In this document: positions 15,310 through 22,436 of the stretch, piece after piece
Layout of the letters: every line of letters begins with the position of its first letter
Numbering within the stretch: the stretch's first letter is position 1
Assembly: GCA_030740295.1 (NCBI GenBank)
Contig: JASLXP010001135.1
Coordinates: 1 to 22,436 of the forward strand
Length of the DNA stretch: 22,436 nt
Origin: Planctomycetota bacterium
GTDB lineage: Bacteria > Planctomycetota > PUPC01 > JACPCR01
Reading direction: 5' to 3'
Translations under genes and position numbers: made by a program
Notes under the pieces: generated by a model
Databases searched by the model: none
Seen by the model: only the letters and a program-made list of their open reading frames with translations
What the model was told of the DNA's origin: nothing

Positions 15310-17076
15310 ATGCAGCCACTCTCCCTGATCTTCTCGTCCCTGCTCCTGTTCCAACTCTCCGCTGAAGAAGCGCCGGTAGATTTCGACCCCGTGCCGCGGC
15401 TGTTGCAGAATCTGAAATCATCCAACTACCGGTTCAGTATCAGCGCAGCGCGATCCCTGGGGATCATTTTTTCACCGGGCAAAGGGCGTCAGGCCGACGC
15501 GGACAAAGTCATTGAGGCCCTCAGCGAAAAACTCGATTCGGCAAAGAACTGGATGCTGCGCCGCGAATGCGCTGTCGCGCTTGGAAAGATGAAGAGAGTT
15601 GAAGCGGTCGAAGCGCTCAAGGCCGCGATGGACGACGAGGACGTCAACGTTGCCATCGATGCAGCGAACGGCCTGGCGTCCATCCTGCCCCGAGATAAGA
15701 CCCGGGAGCTCCTCCTCAAGCAAAGCCAGGAAGGCGCGTCCGAGATCATACGCATCGCCGCTTACAACGCGGTGGTGCCCTATGTGGCGGCAGAGGATGC
15801 CCCGTTCCTGATCAAGGGCCTTGAATCAGACAACTGGCGCATTCAGACCAGCTCCGTCCGTGGCCTTGAACGCGCCGTTCGAAATGGGGCTCGTCTCAAG
15901 ACGGAGGACTACGACAGAATGGGCATGCTCCTCGGCCACGAGACCTCCAACGTCGCGGATGCGGCCATGCATTACCTGTCCAATCTTCGCAACAAGGAAA
16001 CTACAAGAGTGCTGATGGCACAGGCCGAGGCCAGGGGGGATGGAAGCAAGACCGATTCCACCTGGCGCAATCGTACCTACGCGCTGCGCGGCCTGAACCG
16101 AATGTGGGAGCCGACCATCCGCCAGGCGCTGCCCGTGGTCATCCGGCAGCTTGGCGATCCGGTTTCAAATGTCTCCAATGAGGCCAGGAATATCCTGAAT
16201 CGCTTTCGCAACACCGAGCACTATCCCAAGACCTTCCTCTTCCCACATCTCTTGACAGAGCTCGAGAGCGCCACTGATGCGAAGCTCAAAACCGCCATCA
16301 TGACAGAGATGGGCCCAAACTTTGCCACCGAGTATTCCTCTCGGATCGCCAAAGTGAGTGCAGCCGCGCTCGAGCAGGCTATGGAAGACAGATCAGCGTG
16401 GGCGCTTCGTGCCCATGCCCTGACATTACTTGGCAAAAGTGGCAATACCGGATCGGTCGAGACTATTGCCAAGTGCGTCAACGACAACATTTCGAATGTT
16501 CGCCAGGCTGCAGGATACGCGCTCGAACAACTCGATAAGCTCTGCACTCCTGAACAACGAGCGAAAGTATCGCCCATCCTCCTACCCCTCATCGAAAAGC
16601 CGCACGATTGGCGAAAGACTGCGATCGCAGCCCGTGTGTCGGCCGGCTTCCCATCGGACCAAGCTATCGAGCCGCTGGTGAAATTGCTGAGCCATTCCAT
16701 CGTGAACGTCCAGGACGGCGCCGCTCGCTCCCTTTCCGCCTGGGTCAGCCAGAAAGATGCCGAGGAGACGAAGAAGGCGGTGAAAGAATCTCTGATCAAG
16801 GAGATCGGCAGCGACCAGCAGTCCTGGGAGTACGGCGCCAACGTCCTGGCCAGCCTGGCCGATGCGTCATCGATAGAGTTGCTGACCCGCATCCTCAAGA
16901 GCGGAAACTGGCGTGCGAAGACCAACGCAGCCAATGCAGTTTCCGCTATCGCCGGCAAGACTACTCTCAAGGACAAGGCCCTCTCCGAAGCCCTCATCAA
17001 ATGCGCGCAGAGCGATATCCACCAGGTTCAAAACGCGGCGAATAGGGCGCTGTCTCTGGTGTCCAAAGGGAAGTAG
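15310..17076 (+). CDS. Secreted HEAT-repeat protein
   Basis: This 588-residue protein starts at ATG 15310, with AGGAG (15297-15301) 8 nt upstream. Residues 1-18 form a hydrophobic signal peptide (LIFSSLLLFQLSA|EE), so it is exported. The rest is helical repeats of about 30-40 residues with HEAT-like patterns such as SAARSLGII, RRECAVALGKM, DAANGLASI, ARSLSAWVS and NAANAVSAI. I see about a dozen. HEAT solenoids are protein-binding scaffolds, and PVC genomes carry many secreted ones next to cytochromes and propellers. No catalytic motif was seen. It is followed after 82 nt by the PQQ-like propeller on the same strand, so the two may share a transcript. Confidence 0.85.
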   Translation: MQPLSLIFSSLLLFQLSAEEAPVDFDPVPRLLQNLKSSNYRFSISAARSLGIIFSPGKGRQADADKVIEALSEKLDSAKNWMLRRECAVALGKMKRVEAVEALKAAMDDEDVNVAIDAANGLASILPRDKTRELLLKQSQEGASEIIRIAAYNAVVPYVAAEDAPFLIKGLESDNWRIQTSSVRGLERAVRNGARLKTEDYDRMGMLLGHETSNVADAAMHYLSNLRNKETTRVLMAQAEARGDGSKTDSTWRNRTYALRGLNRMWEPTIRQALPVVIRQLGDPVSNVSNEARNILNRFRNTEHYPKTFLFPHLLTELESATDAKLKTAIMTEMGPNFATEYSSRIAKVSAAALEQAMEDRSAWALRAHALTLLGKSGNTGSVETIAKCVNDNISNVRQAAGYALEQLDKLCTPEQRAKVSPILLPLIEKPHDWRKTAIAARVSAGFPSDQAIEPLVKLLSHSIVNVQDGAARSLSAWVSQKDAEETKKAVKESLIKEIGSDQQSWEYGANVLASLADASSIELLTRILKSGNWRAKTNAANAVSAIAGKTTLKDKALSEALIKCAQSDIHQVQNAANRALSLVSKGK

Positions 17077-17158
17077 CACGCTACCTTTCTTTGGACAATG
17101 GCACTGGGGCGTCACCGGTCCCCATATTCAGATTCACTTATTCACAATTGCTGCCGAT

Positions 17159-18385
17159 ATGAAGAAACTCCTCGCATTACTCGCACTCTTCCCACTTACT
17201 CTCACCGCAGACTGGACTCAGTTTCGCGGCCCGGCCGGCCAGGGGCACTCTACATCCGCCAAGCTGCCGGTCCGGTGGAGCAAGAACATGAACGTGGCAT
17301 GGAGACAGGCGATTCCTGGCTCCGGGTGGTCTTCGCCCATCATCCATAGCGGCAAGATCTATATAACAACTGCGGTCGAGCTCAAAGGTGGTGCGCTTTC
17401 CCTCGAGGTCTATTGTCTTGATGTTGCGAGAGGCAAAGGTGTCTGGAAACAGAAGTTGTTCCACGTTTCCAAAGAGAATGTGGTTTCCATCAACAAGAAG
17501 AACAGCCACGCCACGCCCACACCGGTCATCGATGCCGGCAAACTTTACGTTCACTTTGGGCACCTCGGTACTGCCTGCCTCGACCTGCAGGGCAATGTCA
17601 TCTGGAAAAATGACACCATCAAGTACCCACCTGTTCACGGCGGCGCGTGCTCGCCGGTGATTGCAGGTGACAAACTTTTTTTCAGTTGCGATGGTGCGCG
17701 CAATGCATTCGTCATCGCGCTGAATCGCGGCACTGGTAAAGTTGCCTGGCGGAAGCTGCGCAACATGAACGGCAAACGGCAGTTTTCCTTTTGCACACCA
17801 CTCGTGATCGAATTGGACGGCAAGCAGCAGATTGTCAGTCCCGGCAGCGACGCGGTGATCGCGTACGAGCCCGCCAGCGGTAGAGAAATCTGGAAAGTTC
17901 GTTATCCCGACGGTTACTCCGTCGTGCCGAGACCGGTATACGGTCACGGATTGGTTTACGTCTGCACTGGCTTCGGTCAGGCCAGTCTGTTTGCGATAAA
18001 GCCAGACGGCAGCGGCGACGTGACCGATAGCCACGTAGTCTGGAAAACCAACAGAAGCGTACCGCACACACCTTCGCTCCTTCTGGTGGATGAAGAGATC
18101 TACATGGTGTCAGACAACGGTATCGCCACCTGCCGCAACGCAAAGACAGGCGAAGAGATCTGGAAGGAGCGCCTGGGCGGGAAGTATTCGTCCTCGCCAA
18201 TCTTCGCGGCCGGGCGAGCTTATTTCCTTAGCGAAGACGGAAAGACTGTGGTGATGCAGCTTGGCAAGAGCCACAAAATAATTGCCACAAATGAGCTGAA
18301 GGAGAGGAGCCTTGCCTCTTTTGCGGTGGATGGAAATTCGCTCTTCATTCGGACGGAAAAGAATCTCTATAAGATTGGCAGGTAG
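17159..18385 (+). CDS. Secreted PQQ-like beta-propeller protein
   Basis: The protein has 408 residues from ATG 17159. An upstream extension of the frame overlaps the HEAT gene and is not used. The signal peptide (1-17, MKKLLALLALFPLTLTA) is followed by DWTQFRGP, the typical mature start of PVC PQQ-like propellers. Blades repeat the pattern W...SSPIIHSGKIYI, then A-hydrophobic-D/N..TG..W: for example NRGTGKVAWRKL, EPASGREIWKVR and NAKTGEEIWKERL. This architecture resembles outer-membrane BamB and quinoprotein dehydrogenases, but catalytic Glu/Asp and calcium residues of true PQQ enzymes are not recognisable, so function is open. No clear Shine-Dalgarno. The inverted repeat TGGGG/CCCCA (about 17105-17124) lies in the gap before it. 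Confidence 0.88.
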   Translation: MKKLLALLALFPLTLTADWTQFRGPAGQGHSTSAKLPVRWSKNMNVAWRQAIPGSGWSSPIIHSGKIYITTAVELKGGALSLEVYCLDVARGKGVWKQKLFHVSKENVVSINKKNSHATPTPVIDAGKLYVHFGHLGTACLDLQGNVIWKNDTIKYPPVHGGACSPVIAGDKLFFSCDGARNAFVIALNRGTGKVAWRKLRNMNGKRQFSFCTPLVIELDGKQQIVSPGSDAVIAYEPASGREIWKVRYPDGYSVVPRPVYGHGLVYVCTGFGQASLFAIKPDGSGDVTDSHVVWKTNRSVPHTPSLLLVDEEIYMVSDNGIATCRNAKTGEEIWKERLGGKYSSSPIFAAGRAYFLSEDGKTVVMQLGKSHKIIATNELKERSLASFAVDGNSLFIRTEKNLYKIGR

Positions 18386-18810
18386 TGGCGTTGCGAAAGC
18401 CCGCGAGAAATTCGTGTCTCTGAATGACGGGCGAACTCCCAATAACACGCTACTATCCGGGGCATGGCATTAGTGCGGCATTCACAAAAAGCCCGACTGA
18501 TGACATTTTAGGTGCGAGACCCACACGCTTACTGTGTTGGGTTCATTCAACTTCGAGAATGCGGCCACCCGGACCCTCATCTGCCAAGATGACTTAATGC
18601 GCGTCCCGGTATTTTTGCTTTCGACCGCGACTGATTCTCTTGCTCCTCAATCACATTGCTGCCGGCATACGGGTGTATGTAACACTCGTTCTATGATCGC
18701 GCCGAAGTCAGTCGAATTGCAGCGTCTGACAGCCGCGAGCTGACAGCCTTCGTCGAGTCACCGCTTACCGGTGCCACTCGGCACACGTCTTTTTTCGAAA
18801 GTGAGCAATC
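18386..18810 (+). other. Long non-coding gap before the DEAD-box gene
   Basis: About 425 nt with no credible gene; short open frames here have no family-like sequence. Contents seen: an interrupted inverted repeat GCCCG/CGGGC (18399-18432) just after the propeller gene, and a small CATAC-GGGT-GTATG hairpin near 18667. CTGACAGCC is repeated (18726 and 18740), and a hairpin with T6 sits at the end (listed separately). A long untranslated leader is common for cold-inducible RNA-helicase genes, but no cold-shock element was identified. Confidence 0.4.
18771..18795 (+). terminator. Terminator-like hairpin directly upstream of the helicase start
   Basis: GTGCC-ACTC-GGCAC (18771-18784) is a perfect 5-bp hairpin followed by ACGTC and six Ts (18790-18795). 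It ends 15 nt before the ATG at 18811. It may act as an attenuator in the helicase leader. The stem is short and the T-run is displaced by 5 nt, so a simple unstructured AT-rich ribosome-binding region is the alternative. Confidence 0.35.
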
Positions 18811-20202
18811 ATGAAATTTGAATCTCTCTCTCTCTGCAAGCCATTACTCCGTAGCCTACGGGCTGCGGGATACCACGAAGCCACTCCCATCCAGCAGAAA
18901 GCCATGCCAGAAGTCCTTAAGGGGCGCGATCTGGTCGGCTGTGCTCAAACGGGAACAGGCAAGACAGCAGCCTTCGCGCTGCCGACGTTGCAGCAGTTGA
19001 TGACGTCTGACGCAGCAACTGCGGGCAAACGCCGTCAGCGTCAGCAATCCGGACGGCGAGCCATCCGCTCTCTGATTCTGGCCCCCACACGCGAACTGGC
19101 CGGACAGATCGGCGACAGTTTCGGTACCTACGGCAAATTTACAGGACTGCGCCACTCAGTCATTTTTGGCGGGGTTAAACAAGGTCCGCAAGTCCGGACT
19201 TTACAGGCCGGCGTTGACATCCTCGTTGCTACACCAGGCCGGTTACTCGATCTGGTCGGGCAAGGACACGTCAAGCTCGCCTCCGTAGAAATTCTGATTC
19301 TCGACGAAGCTGACCAGATGCTCGACATGGGGTTCATTCACGACCTGCGCAAGATCGTGGCGCAGGTACCCAATCGCCGCCAAACGCTGATGTTCTCGGC
19401 AACCATGCCGAAGGAGATCCGCAGGTTGGCGTCCGAGTGGTTAAAGAAGCCATTCGAGGTGCAAGTAGCGCCTGTTGCATCGACGCCCGATCTCGTTTCA
19501 CAGTCCGTTTATTTCGTGGAACGAAATAATAAGGCAGCATCTCTCACCCGGTTTCTCGAAGGGAATGACACTTCAAAGACACTGGTGTTTTCACGGACCA
19601 AACGGGGCGCCGACAGGATCGCCCGCTATTTACAGCGTGATGGAATCAGTGCCGTGTCGATTCATGGCGACAAAAGCCAAGGCCGGCGAAAAGCCGTAAT
19701 CCTCGAATTCGGTTCCGAGGATCCACCGGTCCTCGTCGCCACAGACCTTGCGGCCCGAGGGTTGGATTTTTCAGACGTATCGCATGTCATCAACTACGAC
19801 CTGCCGGATACGCCAGAAGTTTACGTCCATCGCATTGGTCGCACAGCACGGGCAGGAGCCTCCGGACAGGCCGTGTCGTTTTGCAGCAACGATGAACGGC
19901 CCCAACTCCGCTCGATCGAAAAACTGACCGCACAAGTCGTTACTGTGGAAAAGTTGCCAGCCATGACCGACGAACAGCGCTCGCGCGCAGCCGCAGCCAA
20001 ATTGCGTCAAAGGGACACGAAGAAGGCAAGCCACAGCAAAGCTGCTCGAGGAGCCAAACCGCGTCCGCCCAGGCATCGCGCCCAAGGCAGTTCGCGGCCA
20101 CCGCGGTCTGCGTCTTCCGGCTCCACGTTTGGCTCAAGACGACGCAAGTCTAATGCGTCGCGCAGCCGAAGAGGACGGCCGCGAGTCGCCAGTGGGCGTT
20201 GA
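18811..20202 (+). CDS. DEAD-box ATP-dependent RNA helicase, RhlE-like
   Basis: This 463-residue protein has all DEAD-box motifs in order. Q motif GYHEATPIQQ (20-29), Walker A AQTGTGKT (45-52), Ia PTREL (92-96), Ib TPGR (141-144), II DEAD (165-168) and III SAT (196-198). Then IV LVFSRTKRGAD, V ATDLAARGLDF and VI HRIGRTARAG. From about residue 395 a basic, Ser/Arg/Lys/Pro-rich tail follows, typical of RNA-binding tails of RhlE and CsdA relatives. An insert between motifs I and Ia (residues 66-83, GKRRQRQQSGRR) fits the RhlE group. Expected roles are RNA remodelling, ribosome assembly or decay. The start at ATG 18811 matches the family N-end (MKFESLSL). It is a single gene with its own long leader. 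Confidence 0.95.
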   Translation: MKFESLSLCKPLLRSLRAAGYHEATPIQQKAMPEVLKGRDLVGCAQTGTGKTAAFALPTLQQLMTSDAATAGKRRQRQQSGRRAIRSLILAPTRELAGQIGDSFGTYGKFTGLRHSVIFGGVKQGPQVRTLQAGVDILVATPGRLLDLVGQGHVKLASVEILILDEADQMLDMGFIHDLRKIVAQVPNRRQTLMFSATMPKEIRRLASEWLKKPFEVQVAPVASTPDLVSQSVYFVERNNKAASLTRFLEGNDTSKTLVFSRTKRGADRIARYLQRDGISAVSIHGDKSQGRRKAVILEFGSEDPPVLVATDLAARGLDFSDVSHVINYDLPDTPEVYVHRIGRTARAGASGQAVSFCSNDERPQLRSIEKLTAQVVTVEKLPAMTDEQRSRAAAAKLRQRDTKKASHSKAARGAKPRPPRHRAQGSSRPPRSASSGSTFGSRRRKSNASRSRRGRPRVASGR

Positions 20203-20354
20203 ACTGGGTAGCGCTGCATCAGGGATGCTGGAAACTGTGCAGAGTTAACTGATCAGGACGGAAATCCAGATGGAAACAATACGTTCGCAGAGTTCAAAGA
20301 GATCGTGCTGTGACGCAGGCTGCCGTGCTGACAGGTGGCCTGCTCAGCAGATGC
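20203..20354. other. Convergent intergenic gap, nothing recognised
   Basis: This 152-nt gap lies between the helicase and the alpha/beta hydrolase, which end facing each other. No gene and no clear terminator hairpin were seen. Confidence 0.4.
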
Positions 20355-21134
20355 TCACTTCCCGATGGCATGCTTCATCAAAAAGTCCACCAGCTCCTGG
20401 CAGGTAAAGAAGCCCATCCACATATTGTGGCCCTGCTTCTCCGCGATCTTCAGCACCATGTTGCCGCCGAGTTCTTTGTAGCGTTTGGCCACAGCACCGG
20501 AGTTGGCGTCCAGCGGCACAACTCGATCGACATCACCATGGATGTGAAAGATGGGCACTTTTGCTTTGACGAGTGACGCCAGCCGATCGACGGGATTGTG
20601 TTCTTTCAACTTCGTCTTTAATCCGTCGGCGGTCATCTCGTACGCGCCGCACGCGCGCTTGAGCCCCGGATAGCTGGCTATACTGCAGACCGGGTAAATG
20701 CCGGTGATGCACTTCACCTTTTCTGCATTCTCCGCAGCCCAGCAGTAGAGCATCAGACCTCCGCGACTCCGGGCCAATAGGCTTGCCTGTGCAGCGAATC
20801 CGCGCTCCTCGGTCAATAGTCTGTAAAAGGCGTTGTAGGTTTCACGCCCTTTGGGGCTGCCGTACGATTCACCGACATCGACGCCAGCGACAGCGATGCC
20901 GGTTGCCAGGAACTGCCGGAACATCCAGTCCTCCGCTCCGCCGGGCAGTCCTTTGCCGAGGGTGGGCGCGTACAAGACCCACGGGATGGGTTTGACCGGC
21001 GTCTTCGCCGGCATGATGGTGAAGGCGGGACGGCCATCGACCTTGAACCATTTCTTCTGTTGAGTGGGCGCAGGCTCGGATGAAGCAGGCATGAGGCCGT
21101 GAACGAAGAGAGAAATGAATGCGAAAGTGCTCAT
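20355..21134 (-). CDS. Secreted alpha/beta hydrolase
   Basis: The protein has 259 residues with a short N-terminal hydrophobic segment (1-18, FAFISLFVHGLMPASS) that looks like a signal peptide. The nucleophile elbow is ARSRGG with Ser123, a variant of G.S.G in which Ala replaces the first Gly. The probable acid is Asp203 (HGDVDRVVPL) and the base His236 (KQGHNMW). This triad layout and the context HGD.D..VP fit the dienelactone-hydrolase/prolyl-oligopeptidase-like group common in PVC genomes. The substrate is unknown. Its ATG overlaps the stop of the cytochrome gene by 4 nt (ATGA), which implies translational coupling and a shared role. Confidence 0.85.
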   Translation of the reverse strand: MSTFAFISLFVHGLMPASSEPAPTQQKKWFKVDGRPAFTIMPAKTPVKPIPWVLYAPTLGKGLPGGAEDWMFRQFLATGIAVAGVDVGESYGSPKGRETYNAFYRLLTEERGFAAQASLLARSRGGLMLYCWAAENAEKVKCITGIYPVCSIASYPGLKRACGAYEMTADGLKTKLKEHNPVDRLASLVKAKVPIFHIHGDVDRVVPLDANSGAVAKRYKELGGNMVLKIAEKQGHNMWMGFFTCQELVDFLMKHAIGK

Positions 21135-22436
21135 TGCTGCTGTTTGAACATTCTGTCTTGCGGATTGCCTCTCGACATCAGGTAAGCGAGAAGATCTTTG
21201 ACCTCTTCGGCATTCAGTGTATTCATCAGACCGGCGGGCATGAGAGACACTGGTGAAGGCTTTCTCTCCTTGATCTCCTTTTCGGCAATCGTCGCCGTTT
21301 TGGACGCATCGAAAGGATCGGTCATCACGACCAGCTTGCCTTCTTCATCGCCAATGACTCGGCCGGTAATGACCTCTTCATCTTCTGTGAGAAATACCGT
21401 TGCCTGATACTGATCGGAGATTACCTTGCTCGGCTCGGTCATGGCCTCCGCAAGGTCGCGGGAACTGAATCGGCCGGCCGCGCCTGTCAGGTCGGGTCCG
21501 GTCGCTCCCCCGAAACCGTCGAATCGATGGCATTGGATGCATTTGGCCGCGGCGAACATCTTTCTGCCGTGTTCAAAATTGCGGCCGGACAATCCCTGCG
21601 CGGTCAGCTTTTCGATGTCGGCTGTTTTCCATTCTTTGCCGGGGCCTTTTGGCTTCGGCAGTTCGGCCGGCAGGGCAGCGAGTTTGCCTTTCTTCAGTTT
21701 CAGAGCGACCTGCACATGCTCGGGTGTGTTGCCCATGGCCTCTTTGCGGATATTGACCAGGAACTTGCCGTAGCTGTTGCCGCCGCTCGCTTTGGACTGG
21801 GTGTCGAGGAAATCGTAATAGGCTTTACGCTGCTCGAGGGTCCAGCCATAGCGCAGATTACGGAGGACAAACGCATAGTGGAGATTCTGAATCTGCGGCT
21901 GGTTGTCGAGCATACGGCGGATGGAGCCGCCATAGCCGCCGTGACGCTTGAGTAGCTCATCACTGATGTCAAAAGACTGCTCATGCTTCTGGTGGAGCAG
22001 GGCAATGGTTTTGTCGATCACCGAAGGCTCGTTGAGGTAAACGAGCAGTTGAACGAGCTCGCGGTTCAGCGCATCACTTTTTGCCGGATACAGCGGGGCG
22101 ATCCTTTTGCCGAATGCCACTGCAGTCTCGTCGTCCGGCTTGCCCTGGCGTATGAAGGTCAGTGCCAGTGCGCGCAGCCAGTCTATCTGGAGCGACTCAT
22201 TCAGATGCTCAAAGTCAAGATCAGAAAGTGTCTTTAACAGCCTGGGCTGAAGGGCGGACGTACCGCCTTCAGGCCCCGGTTTCCCCTGCCTCGCCAGGCC
22301 GATAACAGCAGTTATCAAAGCTCGCGGTTGTTTAAGGCTCAGCGCTTTGTCCTGCCATTGCTCAACAGGCTGGTGCTCGAGCGCTATGCGCGCGGCAAAA
22401 CGAATGTGCCTGTCGTCATGTTCAAGCTGGCTCAGG
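21131..22436 (-). CDS. PVC-type c-type cytochrome protein, N-terminus cut by window edge
   Basis: The frame stays open beyond the right edge; 434 residues are visible. A TTG at 22318 is internal, because the upstream sequence continues in frame with family-like residues (HIRFAARIALEHQPVEQW). The first 230 or so residues are helical HEAT-like repeats. Then comes a single heme c domain with CIQCH (C-x-x-C-H) in FAAAKCIQCHRFDGFGGATGPDLT, and the typical end PAGLMNTLNAEEVKDLLAYLMS, with a Met likely as the axial ligand. This is the C-terminal part of the large PVC-type heme-binding proteins that usually begin with a sugar-dehydrogenase-like propeller. It is likely periplasmic, with electron transfer from carbohydrate oxidation inferred from family context. 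It is translationally coupled to the following hydrolase gene. Confidence 0.93.
   Translation of the reverse strand, partial: LSQLEHDDRHIRFAARIALEHQPVEQWQDKALSLKQPRALITAVIGLARQGKPGPEGGTSALQPRLLKTLSDLDFEHLNESLQIDWLRALALTFIRQGKPDDETAVAFGKRIAPLYPAKSDALNRELVQLLVYLNEPSVIDKTIALLHQKHEQSFDISDELLKRHGGYGGSIRRMLDNQPQIQNLHYAFVLRNLRYGWTLEQRKAYYDFLDTQSKASGGNSYGKFLVNIRKEAMGNTPEHVQVALKLKKGKLAALPAELPKPKGPGKEWKTADIEKLTAQGLSGRNFEHGRKMFAAAKCIQCHRFDGFGGATGPDLTGAAGRFSSRDLAEAMTEPSKVISDQYQATVFLTEDEEVITGRVIGDEEGKLVVMTDPFDASKTATIAEKEIKERKPSPVSLMPAGLMNTLNAEEVKDLLAYLMSRGNPQDRMFKQQQ

Noticed and set aside
18534..18743. 69-codon open frame in the gap before the DEAD-box gene
   Set aside because: No Shine-Dalgarno, no recognisable composition or motif; it is likely chance.
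22318..22318. TTG at 22318 as the start of the cytochrome gene
   Set aside because: The frame continues upstream to the window edge with sequence typical of the family, so the gene is truncated rather than starting here.

Overview
The window looks like a chromosomal segment of an uncultured, moderately GC-rich bacterium, most likely of the PVC superphylum (Verrucomicrobiota, or a relative such as Planctomycetota or Lentisphaerota). This is inferred from gene content. There is a Chlamydia-like class Ic ribonucleotide reductase, a C-terminal CxxCH cytochrome module of the type common in PVC membrane-bound dehydrogenases, a secreted PQQ-like beta-propeller, a secreted HEAT-repeat protein, a CehA/McbA-type hydrolase and a sialidase-like protein. 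No rRNA, tRNA, CRISPR array or transposase was seen.

Layout. (1) 1-816, minus: a secreted protein with a cohesin-like domain and a repeated acidic tail, cut by the left edge. It uses a GTG start and is easily missed because antisense frames are open. (2) 1026-3290, plus: an orphan C-terminal protein fragment, then a four-Asp-box sialidase-like protein fused to YwqK/MORN-type repeats. (3) 3319-7258, minus: nrdA then nrdB. NrdB has Phe at the radical-Tyr position and Glu for the first Asp ligand, which marks it as a Mn/Fe class Ic enzyme. nrdA carries a one-base frameshift in an A-run. (4) 7259-7907: a divergent control region with overlapping back-to-back promoters, NrdR-box-like sites and a roughly 300-nt structured leader or candidate ncRNA upstream of priA. 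(5) 7908-10130: priA, then a convergent CehA/McbA-like gene (10220-11680) and a divergent SDR oxidoreductase (11809-12585). (6) 12628-15179: a promoter whose -35/-10 spacer contains nine consecutive Cs, driving two tandem PilT-family ATPases. (7) 15180-18385: a palindromic intergenic element, a secreted HEAT-repeat protein and a secreted PQQ-like propeller. (8) 18811-20202: an RhlE-like DEAD-box RNA helicase preceded by a long untranslated region that ends in a hairpin plus T6. (9) 20355-22436, minus: the C-terminal part of a PVC-type cytochrome protein, translationally coupled (ATGA overlap) to a secreted alpha/beta hydrolase.

How it fits together. The housekeeping core is dNTP supply (NrdAB), replication restart (PriA), RNA remodelling (DEAD-box) and pilus retraction (the PilT pair). 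It is interspersed with secreted or polysaccharide-related genes. The strongest second-look items are the class Ic RNR with its frameshift, the C9 promoter spacer (a possible phase-variation switch for pilus motors), and the structured RNA in front of priA.
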